Part shown: positions 1-7,222 of the stretch, in pieces
How positions within the stretch are numbered: the stretch's first letter is position 1
Layout: the number at the start of each line of letters is the position of its first letter
NCBI GenBank assembly: GCA_020353535.1
Contig: CP070696.1
Span: forward strand, 4,482,007 to 4,546,006
Length of the DNA stretch: 64,000 nucleotides
Direction: 5' to 3'
From: Spirochaetaceae bacterium
GTDB taxonomy: Bacteria; Spirochaetota; Spirochaetia; SZUA-6; DRHE01
Notes under the pieces: generated by a model
What the model saw: only the letters and a program-made list of their open reading frames with translations
Told to the model about the DNA's origin: nothing
The model's database searches: none
Position numbers and translations under genes: made by a program

Positions 1-839
1 GCCTGGTCTGATGCTTCGATGTAGCCCAGAGCGGGAAAGGGAAAGTGGTATAAGTGTGCAGATACTCCCAGCCTTGCCGCCTGTTCAAGCAATGCCTTTC
101 GCGTTGTCCGGGATAAATATGGATCCACATCGAAGCGGGGTGACCAATCCGGATGATCTAATTGAAATAGCGTGTGGATCGTATCGACCAGGAGCCACAA
201 GCGCTCGCCCTGCGAACTGACACTAATCCCGATATGACCCGGGGTGTGCCCCGGTGCGGGGAGGGTGCGGATTATCGTGCCGTCTGACTCGGCAATCGGG
301 AAATCCATATCGATGCATTCGATCTGATCGCGGCATAGGGAAAGGGTGGTTTTTTGAGCTGCAGCCCCCTTCGCGCCAAAATGCCGATCTGCATTCCCAT
401 TCATCCAGAACTCATACTCCTGGCGGGAGATGACAACCCGGGCGTTCGGCATGGTGGGGGCACCGTCTTCGCTTAATCCGCCGATGTGATCACCGTGTCC
501 ATGGGTGATGACAATCGTATTTACCTCCTCTACCTGTACCCCGCATTCGGCGAGCAACTGGGCAGTTCCCAGTCCCGGTGCCCCTGCGGAGAATCCGAAT
601 CCCGTATCCACGAGAATGGTCTGGTTGGGGATCTGGATCAACGTGGCGTTGAAGTACCAATCGAGGTACTCCCCGCCGCTGTCCGGTTGTACTGTTTTTA
701 TAGCACTGCGAAGAGCTTCTCGTCCTACCGTCGGAAAGATCTCCGCAATCTGATCCAGATCTCGTCGTACCGCGGCAATTCCGAGAACACTGACTCCCGC
801 CTCACCTATCTTGAACTTACCTACCATGAACCTCATCAT
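1..839 (-). CDS. MBL-fold metallohydrolase, partial (C-terminus beyond window)
   Basis: An open frame runs on the reverse strand from an ATG at 839 to the first base of the window without a stop, giving about 279 residues. It contains the zinc-binding signature THGHGDHIGG (codons near 480-510) and, further on, PAPGHTPGHIG, which supplies another metal-ligand histidine, so it is a metallo-beta-lactamase-fold hydrolase. The N-terminal part (VDTGFG) is also typical. Substrate cannot be told; lactonases, arylsulfatases and glyoxalase-II-like enzymes share these motifs. The start is uncertain because no good ribosome site precedes 839, and ATGs at 836 and 827 are alternatives. It is divergent from the flavodoxin-fold gene. 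Confidence 0.85.
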   Translation of the reverse strand, partial: MMRFMVGKFKIGEAGVSVLGIAAVRRDLDQIAEIFPTVGREALRSAIKTVQPDSGGEYLDWYFNATLIQIPNQTILVDTGFGFSAGAPGLGTAQLLAECGVQVEEVNTIVITHGHGDHIGGLSEDGAPTMPNARVVISRQEYEFWMNGNADRHFGAKGAAAQKTTLSLCRDQIECIDMDFPIAESDGTIIRTLPAPGHTPGHIGISVSSQGERLWLLVDTIHTLFQLDHPDWSPRFDVDPYLSRTTRKALLEQAARLGVSAHLYHFPFPALGYIEASDQ

Positions 840-1021
840 AGTGATCGTACTGGAGGGTGTCAAATTGCCGGTACCCCCTACGGCAGGCAAACGGCAACCT
901 CAAAGTGCGCCAGTCTGGAAAACAATCCCAGATTATGCAAGAATGCTTTCACGAGGAATCCGGGAGGAACAGACTTTCCGCTGCCGAGTGTTGTAACTAG
1001 GGAATCAAAGAAAGGGAAATT

Positions 1022-1660
1022 GTGTCGATGCCGAAACAGATACTTGTAGCGTTTGAAACGAACGCCGGGTCTACTCAGGAGGTAGCAGGGGCGATAGCAG
1101 ACACCTTCAGCTCTGGCGGAACGAAAGTGGACGTTCGCCGGTTGTCGGATATCAGCGATGTCGGCGGCTACGACGCGGCGGTGATCGGGGCTCCCATGAT
1201 CATTGGTTGGCATCGTAGAGCCGTGAAGTTCATCCGGCGGCATCAGGAACATTTGAAGCGCATACCGGTAGCCTATTTCATGACCGCCCTCAGCCTGACG
1301 GACAGCGGATTGCACACCGTTGAGGGGAACGAGGGGATCTCAGGGATCGATATCTACAGGGATCCCTCGTTGCTCAAGCAGCCGCGGAATCCCGACTTTT
1401 TGAGTTTCCGGGAGCGCCGCAGCTCTCTCCGGGCTTACCTCGCACCGGTGCTGAAGAAAGCACCCCTGGTCAAGCCGGTGAGCATCGGCTTGTTCGCCGG
1501 AAAGCTGGACTACAGAAAGCTCAAGTTTCCTCAGATGGTGTTCGTGATGCTGCTGTTTGCTGAGAAACCCCGCGATTACCGGGATTGGGACCATATCCGA
1601 GGCTGGGCGACTAAACTGGGTCCAAAGCTTCTCACTGCGTCGCAGACATTTGAAGAGTAA
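1022..1660 (+). CDS. flavodoxin-domain protein
   Basis: A 212-residue protein whose N-terminus (ILVAFETNAGSTQEVAGAIAD, residues about 6-25) fits the FMN-phosphate loop of flavodoxins, followed by YDAAVIGAPM, the usual second flavin contact. Family members include flavodoxins and HemG-like menaquinone-dependent protoporphyrinogen oxidase. I infer an FMN-binding cytoplasmic redox protein, with partner unknown. The GTG at 1022 is five bases after AAAGGG; the ATG at 1028 is the alternative and is eleven bases away. A 20-base gap separates it from the CoA-binding gene, so they are probably co-transcribed. Confidence 0.8.
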   Translation: MSMPKQILVAFETNAGSTQEVAGAIADTFSSGGTKVDVRRLSDISDVGGYDAAVIGAPMIIGWHRRAVKFIRRHQEHLKRIPVAYFMTALSLTDSGLHTVEGNEGISGIDIYRDPSLLKQPRNPDFLSFRERRSSLRAYLAPVLKKAPLVKPVSIGLFAGKLDYRKLKFPQMVFVMLLFAEKPRDYRDWDHIRGWATKLGPKLLTASQTFEE

Positions 1661-1680
1661 AATCCTACAAAGGAGATGGC

Positions 1681-2136
1681 ATGAGCAGTAAAGTTGATGT
1701 CGATAATTTTTTAGCCCAAAAAACCATTGCCGTAGTCGGAGTATCCCGGGGAGGCAAGAAGTTTGGCAATGCTGTGTTGAAGGATCTCAAAGAGAAGGGG
1801 TATCGAACTTTTCCTATCAACCCGCACGCTGAGAGTATCGAAGGGGAGCGTTGCTATCCCAACCTGACAGCTCTGCCTGAGCGTCCCGATGGCGTAATTA
1901 CTATCGTACCGCCTGCAACCACGGAAGAAGTGGTGAAGCAAGCCCACGCAGCGGGGATAAAACGTGTCTGGATGCAGCAGGGATCGGAATCGGAGGCGGC
2001 GATCCGCTATTGCCGGGACAACGGTATGACCGTGATCGACGGCGAATGCATCCTCATGTTTGCCGAGCCCACAGCCTTCTATCATCGCTTCCACCGCTGG
2101 GTCTGGAAGCTGCTGGGAAAACTCCCGACCGAGTAA
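1681..2136 (+). CDS. CoA-binding domain protein (YccU-like)
   Basis: A 151-residue protein made of one Rossmann-type CoA_binding domain: KTIAVVGVSR near residues 14-23, NPHAESIEGERCYPNL near 46-61, and IKRVWMQQGSESEAAI near 95-110. Small proteins of this type bind CoA, and their function is mostly unknown. The ATG has a clear AAAGGAG site. It sits between the flavodoxin-fold gene and the phosphorylase-like gene, apparently in one short operon. A shorter second copy of its 3' part lies near 3680. Confidence 0.85.
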   Translation: MSSKVDVDNFLAQKTIAVVGVSRGGKKFGNAVLKDLKEKGYRTFPINPHAESIEGERCYPNLTALPERPDGVITIVPPATTEEVVKQAHAAGIKRVWMQQGSESEAAIRYCRDNGMTVIDGECILMFAEPTAFYHRFHRWVWKLLGKLPTE

Positions 2137-2217
2137 AGCTGTCGCAGGCAAGCGCAGGCGAGCGTACGCCCTTGACGGCATACCGGTTGTGGCTTTACCG
2201 TTGTCAGAGCCGGGGGT

Positions 2218-3015
2218 ATGACCGTGAAAGTGCTTCTGATCTGTCCCTTTCCAGTGGAGTTCAATGCCTGCAGGGAGGTCCTCGGCTTGAGGGATTCCAG
2301 GCCCCTGTCCGGCTGCCGCTCGGCGCGGGGAGTGGCCGGCAACAACGACGTATTTGCCCTCGAAAGCGGCCCGGCCAAGGCCAGGGCCGCAGCGGCAACC
2401 GTGGCAGGATGTCTGACCTACACGCCGGAGCTGGTTGTCGATACCGGTTCCTGCGCCGGAACTGAACCGGGCGCTTTCGTGGGCCAGCTGATCCTCTGTC
2501 GGGACTGTTACGAATACGACATCAGCGGCAGCGGTTTTCCCACCAGGAGCATCCCGGAAATGAAGCTTCCCTCAGCGATTTCGTTGCTGCCCTCCGCCGA
2601 CAGGGAAACGCTTCTGCGGGAGGCGGGTGAGACCGGTAGCACGGAGAACTTCCAGGTTCACGTGGGTAATCAGGCTTGCGGCGAGTTTTTGATTCAGTCT
2701 CAGGAGATGCGGGAAGCCCTCTACTCCCTGTTCCAGGCATCAGGAGCCAATTGGGAAACCGCCGGTGTGTTCGTGGGGGCTTTGAAGAACCGTCTGCCCC
2801 CCTTGAGCATTCGCGTCGTCACCGATCTGGGAAACGAGCAAGCCCTGAGCGATTTTCAGGCGAACATCAAGAAGAAAGCCAGGGAACTGTATCGTTACGT
2901 TCAGGTACTCGCCGAGTATGGCTGGTTCGATCGCTTCTTCGGGTGTTGGCAGAAGCTCGATCCCGCCACCATCGAGAGGTTGCCGCAGAGCGTGCTTCCC
3001 GGAAACTTACCTTGA
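2218..3015 (+). CDS. nucleoside-phosphorylase-superfamily protein
   Basis: A 265-residue protein that looks like the PNP/UDP phosphorylase (MTA/SAH nucleosidase) superfamily. It begins with VKVLLICPFPVEFNACREVLG, the usual first strand and loop. It has PELVVDTGSCAGTEPGAFVGQL, matching the glycine-rich middle of that family, and ends with ETAGVFVGAL and IRVVTDLGNEQA, which resemble the E-rich purine-pocket strand and the RxxSD-type loop. The usual catalytic aspartate appears as D in VVTDLG. Whether it cleaves MTA, SAH or futalosine is not visible. It follows the CoA-binding gene by 81 bases. Confidence 0.65.
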   Translation: MTVKVLLICPFPVEFNACREVLGLRDSRPLSGCRSARGVAGNNDVFALESGPAKARAAAATVAGCLTYTPELVVDTGSCAGTEPGAFVGQLILCRDCYEYDISGSGFPTRSIPEMKLPSAISLLPSADRETLLREAGETGSTENFQVHVGNQACGEFLIQSQEMREALYSLFQASGANWETAGVFVGALKNRLPPLSIRVVTDLGNEQALSDFQANIKKKARELYRYVQVLAEYGWFDRFFGCWQKLDPATIERLPQSVLPGNLP

Positions 3016-3020
3016 CGTTA

Positions 3021-3034
3021 GCCGGCGCGTCGGC
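3021..3034. other. short GC hairpin between convergent genes
   Basis: GCCG and CGGC pair around a six-base loop six bases after the phosphorylase-like stop, between two convergent genes. It is short and has no T-run directly after it, so it is at best a weak termination signal. The 83-base gap otherwise shows nothing I can name. Confidence 0.25.
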
Positions 3035-3098
3035 GGTTCGGGATGATCCAGCGAGCTGAGTTTATCTCTGAGATATCGACTTTTTACGATAAGCAGGT

Positions 3099-3605
3099 TC
3101 AATGGGAGACCGATCCTTTGGCGTGCTCCCCGGTCTGTTGGCCGCCCCCACGACGACCGGCGCCCCGCCTGCGGGCGGGCAGCCTGCCGAGCCCAAAGGC
3201 GAGTCCGTAGATCATCGAGATCACGAGTATACCCGCGAGGACGGTTGCTACACGGTTCCAGTTCATCTCAGGCAGCGTTGCGGGAAGGATGCGGTCAAGT
3301 GCCTGCTTGAGATACGTGGCGTTGAGCATGAACTTCTCTTTGTCGGCGCTGGGGTTGGCCGCCTGAACATGCGGTTTTTCGCCGGAACCACCAGTATAGA
3401 CAACAGGCTTTTTTTGTACCGCAGGGTTACTCCCGCTAGCTTGTGTAGGAGCGGTACTCCGATTATCGATCTGCCGCGAGGTTTCCTGCTTCGGCTCGGC
3501 GTCTTTCCCATCGCCGATGGAAGCGCAGCCGCTCAGTAGAATACCTGTACATATCGCAAGCACTACCGTAAGGATGGCGATCATTATGAATCGGTTCAGC
3601 TTCAT
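3099..3605 (-). CDS. putative lipoprotein with a second, C-terminal membrane segment
   Basis: A 168-residue protein with a signal sequence (residues 1-25) ending in a lipobox, LLSGC, with Cys27 as the likely lipidated residue. A Thr/Ser/Gln-rich linker follows, and then a hydrophobic helix (about residues 120-140, VATVLAGILVISMIYGLAFG). The last 30 residues are rich in Arg and Gly. A lipid anchor plus a C-terminal membrane helix with a basic tail is unusual. No family recognised. The ATG at 3605 is preceded by an AGGGGAG site on the reverse strand. It is convergent with the phosphorylase-like gene. Confidence 0.65.
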   Translation of the reverse strand: MKLNRFIMIAILTVVLAICTGILLSGCASIGDGKDAEPKQETSRQIDNRSTAPTQASGSNPAVQKKPVVYTGGSGEKPHVQAANPSADKEKFMLNATYLKQALDRILPATLPEMNWNRVATVLAGILVISMIYGLAFGLGRLPARRRGAGRRGGGQQTGEHAKGSVSH

Positions 3606-3679
3606 ACAATACTCCCCTGTTTAAATATATCACACCATCCCTGTTCCACCACGAAGATAAATCCTACGGTCGCCAACCG

Positions 3680-3943
3680 TTGCGGCAGGGAGCAGAATCG
3701 GGGGCGGCGATCCGCAATTGCCGGGAAGACGGCATGAGCGTGATCGACGGTGAATGCATCCTCATGTTTTCCGAGCCCCCAGCATCGACAGGTTACCCGG
3801 GAACGTCTGCAATATCACTGGAAGAGACTCATCAAAGACAATCCTTCGATCTTGGTTTTCATAACGGCGAAGCTTTGATCGATGTTCGTCCGCTGCTGAC
3901 GGAAATGCTGATGTCGTGGCTGAAAGGGAATCGTGAGCCGTGA
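3680..3943 (+). pseudogene. fragment duplicating the 3' part of the CoA-binding gene
   Basis: From 3680 to about 3783 the DNA matches positions about 1970-2074 of the CoA-binding gene, with roughly 12 differences in 100 bases by my count and in the same reading frame (AESGAAIRNCREDGMSVIDG against SESEAAIRYCRDNGMTVIDG). The similarity starts abruptly with no Rossmann N-terminus upstream, and it stops after FSEPPA. The frame then runs on through unrelated sequence to a stop at 3943. The downstream part reads like protein in more than one frame, which suggests a frameshifted remnant. I read this as a truncated paralogue, not a working gene. Confidence 0.65.
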
Positions 3944-4265
3944 AAAGGACCTATCCTTTCGTCAAGAGAGTGGGAACTGTTAAGTATGCGGTTTCTAAGG
4001 TTGAAGAAATAGAAATACCCGTATTCCCGGGAATTCTGAAGCACCTCCGCGAACACGACCTTCCCAAAGTGGCAGAATCACCAGCTGCCCTGCGCAAATA
4101 CACCCGCGAAGTCCTGAAATCGGCTCTCTGGCCTGTTTTGCGGAGTTCCCGCGCCCCCAAATGCTCGCCCGCCTGGGTGAGATGGAGATTTGGGAGGGCC
4201 GCAAGCGCGCCCTGGAGTTTCTTCTGTCCAAATACGCCCGACAGGAAGCCGGCCTTACTGCTTGA
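3940..4265 (+). pseudogene. frameshifted remnant of an unidentified gene
   Basis: The first part reads as protein in the frame of the ATG at 3940 (IEIPVFPGILKHLREHDLP, then ALRKYTREVLKSAL). From about 4130 that frame turns into low-quality Arg/Ser/Pro sequence, while another frame becomes protein-like (EFPRPQMLARLGEMEIWEG, then RALEFLLSKYARQEAGL) and stops at 4265. The simplest reading is one reading frame broken by an indel near 4115-4140. I do not recognise the family. A sequencing error could give the same picture. It follows the CoA-binding fragment directly. Confidence 0.5.
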
Positions 4266-4299
4266 TGGCATGAGCCGGGTGGGCGTACTCCCCAAAACC

Positions 4300-4328
4300 T
4301 TGCAGGGGGATTCAGGAGAGACTACAAT
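4300..4328 (+). promoter_or_regulatory. sigma70-like promoter upstream of the RHH-UspA pair
   Basis: TTGCAG (4300-4305) and TACAAT (4323-4328) are 17 bases apart and lie about 34 bases before the start codon of the ribbon-helix-helix gene. Position and spacing fit a housekeeping promoter for the two-gene unit. Confidence 0.5.
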
Positions 4329-4361
4329 TAGAGGTGAACACTCTTGAAGGAGGCGCACAAG

Positions 4362-4586
4362 GTGTCACGGACCTACGTAGAAACCTCGACGTATCTTCTG
4401 GAAGAGATCGATGAAATGATTCAGGAAGGCTTCTATCATGACCGCACCGAGGCGGTCAACGAAGCCTTGAGGATGCTGATCAAGCAGTACAAGGTCTCCA
4501 AGCTTCACGCCAAGGATCTACGCTACGCCACGGATCGAAAGCCCCGGAAGAAAACTCAAAGCGAGGAAAAAGGAGGTACGAATTGA
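4362..4586 (+). CDS. ribbon-helix-helix domain protein
   Basis: A 74-residue protein with the pattern of a ribbon-helix-helix DNA-binding fold: a short strand (VSRTYVETSTYLLEEIDEMI), the turn region EGFYHDRTEAVNEALRMLI, and a basic tail (RKPRKKTQ). Such proteins act as small repressors or antitoxins. I chose the GTG at 4362 because AAGGAGG lies eight bases upstream. The TTG at 4344 would place that site inside the gene. No toxin gene is adjacent. Instead its stop overlaps the start of the universal stress gene, so the two are translationally coupled and it may regulate that operon. Confidence 0.75.
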   Translation: MSRTYVETSTYLLEEIDEMIQEGFYHDRTEAVNEALRMLIKQYKVSKLHAKDLRYATDRKPRKKTQSEEKGGTN

Positions 4587-5434
4587 TCGGTCAGGTTGTC
4601 GTCGGTATCGATGGATCTGAGTACTCGATGTCTGCCTATAAATACGCACAATACTTCGCAGCAAAGCTGGGTTGCGAGCTCAAGGCGGTGTTCGTGGTCG
4701 ACTCAAGAAAGACCGAGCTTCCCATCATTTACGCCACCGGCCATTTCGACTATGCTTTTGCCAGAACCTATATTCCCCCCGATCCGGAGTTAAAGAGCTT
4801 CTATACCAAGATCAAGAAGGACCTTGAGGGCTTTGCCTCAGGCTGCCTAAAGAATCTCGAGGCAAGCTGCGGGGAAGGTAAAATTCCCTTTGTCGGGGTT
4901 CGGCGGGAGGGTCTGCCATCCCAGGTCCTCACCGAAGAGTGTCGTTCCGGAGACCTGCTGTTTATCGGGCAGAAGGGTGAAAACGCACGCTTTGCGCGAG
5001 CCATCGTGGGTTCCACCGCGGAGGATGTCGTACGCTCCTCCCCGCGGCCCGTGATGGCTTGCCCCGAGGCTTTTCGGCCTCCGGAGAAGATCCTCTTTCC
5101 GTACGATGGTTCACCCGCCGCCGAACGGGCGCTTCAGTTCTGTGTTAACGCTTTCGGAACCTTCTGGAACGATTTCCTCGTGCTGTCCAGTGAAGAGGAG
5201 AAGGGATTGACCGAGCGGGAGCGCAGGTATCTGGACAAGCACGCTATAAACCACCGTCTGGTCACGGAGGAGGGCTCGCCGATAGATACCGTACTCGAAG
5301 TCGCCGAAAGGGAGGATTCAGATCTACTGCTGATCGGCTCCCACGGGACTCACAAGATCCGGGATTATATCCTGGGTTCCACCACTGTTCACCTTCTGCG
5401 CAAAAGCCCGCTCCCCGTGCTGATCGTCTATTGA
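4583..5434 (+). CDS. tandem-domain universal stress protein (UspA family)
   Basis: A 283-residue protein with two Usp domains. The first starts VVVGIDGSEYSMSAYKYAQYF. The second starts near residue 168 (KILFPYDGSPAAERALQFCV) and ends with the ATP-binding signature LLLIGSHGTHKIRDYILGST and PVLIVY. In the first domain the related loop is LLFIGQKGENARFARAIVGS. Usp proteins bind ATP or other ligands and help cells survive starvation and stress. The TTG start overlaps the ATTGA stop of the preceding gene, and its own stop overlaps the next start in the same way. Confidence 0.9.
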   Translation: MIGQVVVGIDGSEYSMSAYKYAQYFAAKLGCELKAVFVVDSRKTELPIIYATGHFDYAFARTYIPPDPELKSFYTKIKKDLEGFASGCLKNLEASCGEGKIPFVGVRREGLPSQVLTEECRSGDLLFIGQKGENARFARAIVGSTAEDVVRSSPRPVMACPEAFRPPEKILFPYDGSPAAERALQFCVNAFGTFWNDFLVLSSEEEKGLTERERRYLDKHAINHRLVTEEGSPIDTVLEVAEREDSDLLLIGSHGTHKIRDYILGSTTVHLLRKSPLPVLIVY

Positions 5435-6087
5435 TTTGTATCGTGAAGATCGCTTATCCGGACAACCGCCAGGCCAAGCGAATGGTGCGGACGCAGATCC
5501 AAGCCCGGGGCATTCACGATGATGGGGTTCTTGAAGTGATGTCCCGCGTTCCCAGACACCGTTTCGTCCCCGGGGAAAGCACCTTCGAGGCATACGGAGA
5601 TTTTCCCCTTTCGATCGGGCACGGGCAGACGATCTCTCAGCCCTACATGGTTGCCCTGATGACCGAGGAGCTGCATTTACGGGGTGGCGAACGTGTTCTG
5701 GAGATCGGAACGGGCAGCGGCTATCAGACGGCTGTGCTTGCTGAACTGGCCGGGGAGATCTATACCGTCGAACTGATTCCCGAACTGAGCGAGCGCTCCC
5801 AAAAACTGCTCGAGGAACTAGGTTACTCGAACATAATCTATCGAAGCGGTGATGGGTCCCTGGGTTGGCCCGAGCATGCTCCCTATGACCGCATTTTGGT
5901 GGCGGCGGCGGCGGTGACAGTTCCGCGTCCTCTGACCTCCCAACTAGCCGACAACGGAATCCTGGTAATCCCGGTTGGGGATAGCCGACACTATCAGACT
6001 CTGTTGATTGTCCGCCGGGTGGGCAGACGTCTCGATACCAGGGAAAGCATCGGCTGTCGCTTCGTTCCACTGGTGCAGAAAGCATAG
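5431..6087 (+). CDS. pcm: protein-L-isoaspartate O-methyltransferase
   Basis: A 218-residue protein with the family layout: ARGIHDDGVLEVMSRVPRH (substrate cap), GHGQTISQPYMVALM, then the SAM-binding VLEIGTGSGYQTAVLAEL. It repairs isoaspartyl residues in damaged proteins by methylating them. The TTG at 5431 overlaps the preceding stop. The GTG at 5443 or ATG at 5482 are alternatives, because the conserved region begins only after 5482. Coupling to a stress protein gene fits a protein-repair role in stationary phase. Confidence 0.93.
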   Translation: MICIVKIAYPDNRQAKRMVRTQIQARGIHDDGVLEVMSRVPRHRFVPGESTFEAYGDFPLSIGHGQTISQPYMVALMTEELHLRGGERVLEIGTGSGYQTAVLAELAGEIYTVELIPELSERSQKLLEELGYSNIIYRSGDGSLGWPEHAPYDRILVAAAAVTVPRPLTSQLADNGILVIPVGDSRHYQTLLIVRRVGRRLDTRESIGCRFVPLVQKA

Positions 6088-6092
6088 GTGTA

Positions 6093-6121
6093 TTGAAAAA
6101 GTAGGCAGAAGTTCCTATTCT
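6093..6121 (+). promoter_or_regulatory. sigma70-like promoter upstream of the DegT-family gene
   Basis: TTGAAA (6093-6098) and TATTCT (6116-6121) are 17 bases apart, directly after the pcm stop and 20 bases before the next ATG. This suggests that the DegT-family gene starts a new transcription unit with a very short leader. Confidence 0.45.
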
Positions 6122-6141
6122 TCAACCACCAAGGAAACAGA

Positions 6142-7170
6142 ATGCTCATTTCTCTAACTCGACCGACGCTCCGTCGCAAAGACTACAACAGTGTACTCAA
6201 CTGTCTGGTCACCGATCAAATTGCTCCCGGACCGTTGAACCATGAGTTCAGCGCTGCTCTAAGCAAGGCTATCGGTGTTTCTGGAGCAGTGGCACTGATC
6301 AGCTATCGTTCCAGTATTCACTGCGCTTTCGAGCTACTTGAATTGCAGGAGGGCGATGGCGTTCTCATCTCCGCACTTGCCCCCAGGGTGTATCGCCAGG
6401 TCATCGAGTCGCGGGGACTGGTGGCCGCGGTCACCGATGTGGATGCGGAACGGCCACTGCTGTCTATCGATTCGGTAAAGCAAAAACTAGGCGCAGGGGT
6501 GAAGGCGATCGTGCTGCATTACACCCTGGGGTCTCTGCCGGCGGGGGAGGAACTGTTCGAGCTCGGCGTGCCGGTTATCGAGGATATCACTCAAGTCGTG
6601 GGGGCAGGTTGGGGTGATCAGCCCTGTGGCAGCCGAGGCCGAGTAGCGGTCTTATCTCTCGATCCCGGCGGATTGCTTACCACCGGTTGCGGGGGGGCGC
6701 TGCTTTGCCGAGACCGGCGCAGTGTGAGAATCCTCAAGGAAATTACTTCCACCGGGTACAGCGAAGAGCTACTTCCGGATATGAATGCAGCCCTAGGAAT
6801 CAGCCAGGTACGGGAGCTGCCACGCTTCCTTCAGCGGCGTGCTGAAATCGGCCAGATTTTTCGTGAGGCTCTGATGCGCTCCCGCCACACGCCGCTCCTA
6901 GCGGAAGGGGAGTGTGTTGATTTCGGTTTCCCGATTCTGGTAAAGGACAGCAGACCAGAGATCCGGCGCTATGCTGAGAAAAGAGGCGTTGAGACCGAAG
7001 CCGCTTTCAAGGATGCTGTTGTAGCGGTCGAAGGAAGTACCTTCACCGTAGCCAGTGCTTTCCCAAATGCCGAGCAACTGCTGTGGCGTTGTCTGCTTTT
7101 TCCACTTTATCCCTCTCTGGCCAGAAAGGACGTGCAGCTGTTGGGCAGAGTCCTGAGTACTCTTCCTTGA
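6142..7170 (+). CDS. DegT/DnrJ/EryC1/StrS-family protein lacking the PLP lysine
   Basis: A 342-residue protein that aligns along its length with the sugar aminotransferase/dehydratase fold: TDQIAPGPLNHEFSAALSKA (residues about 24-43), VPVIEDITQVVGAGW (143-157), and the active-site segment VLSLDPGGLLTTGCGGALL (170-188). In working members that segment reads like SFHPTKNxTTGEGG. Here the Schiff-base lysine falls at Gly177, and the preceding His and Thr are also changed, while Asp148, which contacts the PLP ring nitrogen, remains. I infer it has no transaminase activity and may bind a ligand or a partner. It lies just before nadK and recN. A ribosome site (AAGGAAAC) precedes the ATG. Confidence 0.8.
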   Translation: MLISLTRPTLRRKDYNSVLNCLVTDQIAPGPLNHEFSAALSKAIGVSGAVALISYRSSIHCAFELLELQEGDGVLISALAPRVYRQVIESRGLVAAVTDVDAERPLLSIDSVKQKLGAGVKAIVLHYTLGSLPAGEELFELGVPVIEDITQVVGAGWGDQPCGSRGRVAVLSLDPGGLLTTGCGGALLCRDRRSVRILKEITSTGYSEELLPDMNAALGISQVRELPRFLQRRAEIGQIFREALMRSRHTPLLAEGECVDFGFPILVKDSRPEIRRYAEKRGVETEAAFKDAVVAVEGSTFTVASAFPNAEQLLWRCLLFPLYPSLARKDVQLLGRVLSTLP

Positions 7171-7195
7171 TCGGGTATTGAGGAGACGATATAGT
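7167..7195 (+). promoter_or_regulatory. sigma70-like promoter upstream of nadK
   Basis: TTGATC (7167-7172) and TATAGT (7190-7195) are 17 bases apart, and the -35 overlaps the stop codon of the preceding gene. The start codon of nadK is 27 bases downstream of the -10. This would give nadK and recN their own transcript. Confidence 0.5.
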
Positions 7196-7222
7196 CTGAG
7201 GAAGACAAACTTTCAATAAATT

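Noticed and set aside
486..1049. Forward frame of 187 codons at the start of the window
   Set aside because: The reverse strand there encodes a clear metallo-beta-lactamase-fold protein with its zinc motif; the forward frame is its shadow.
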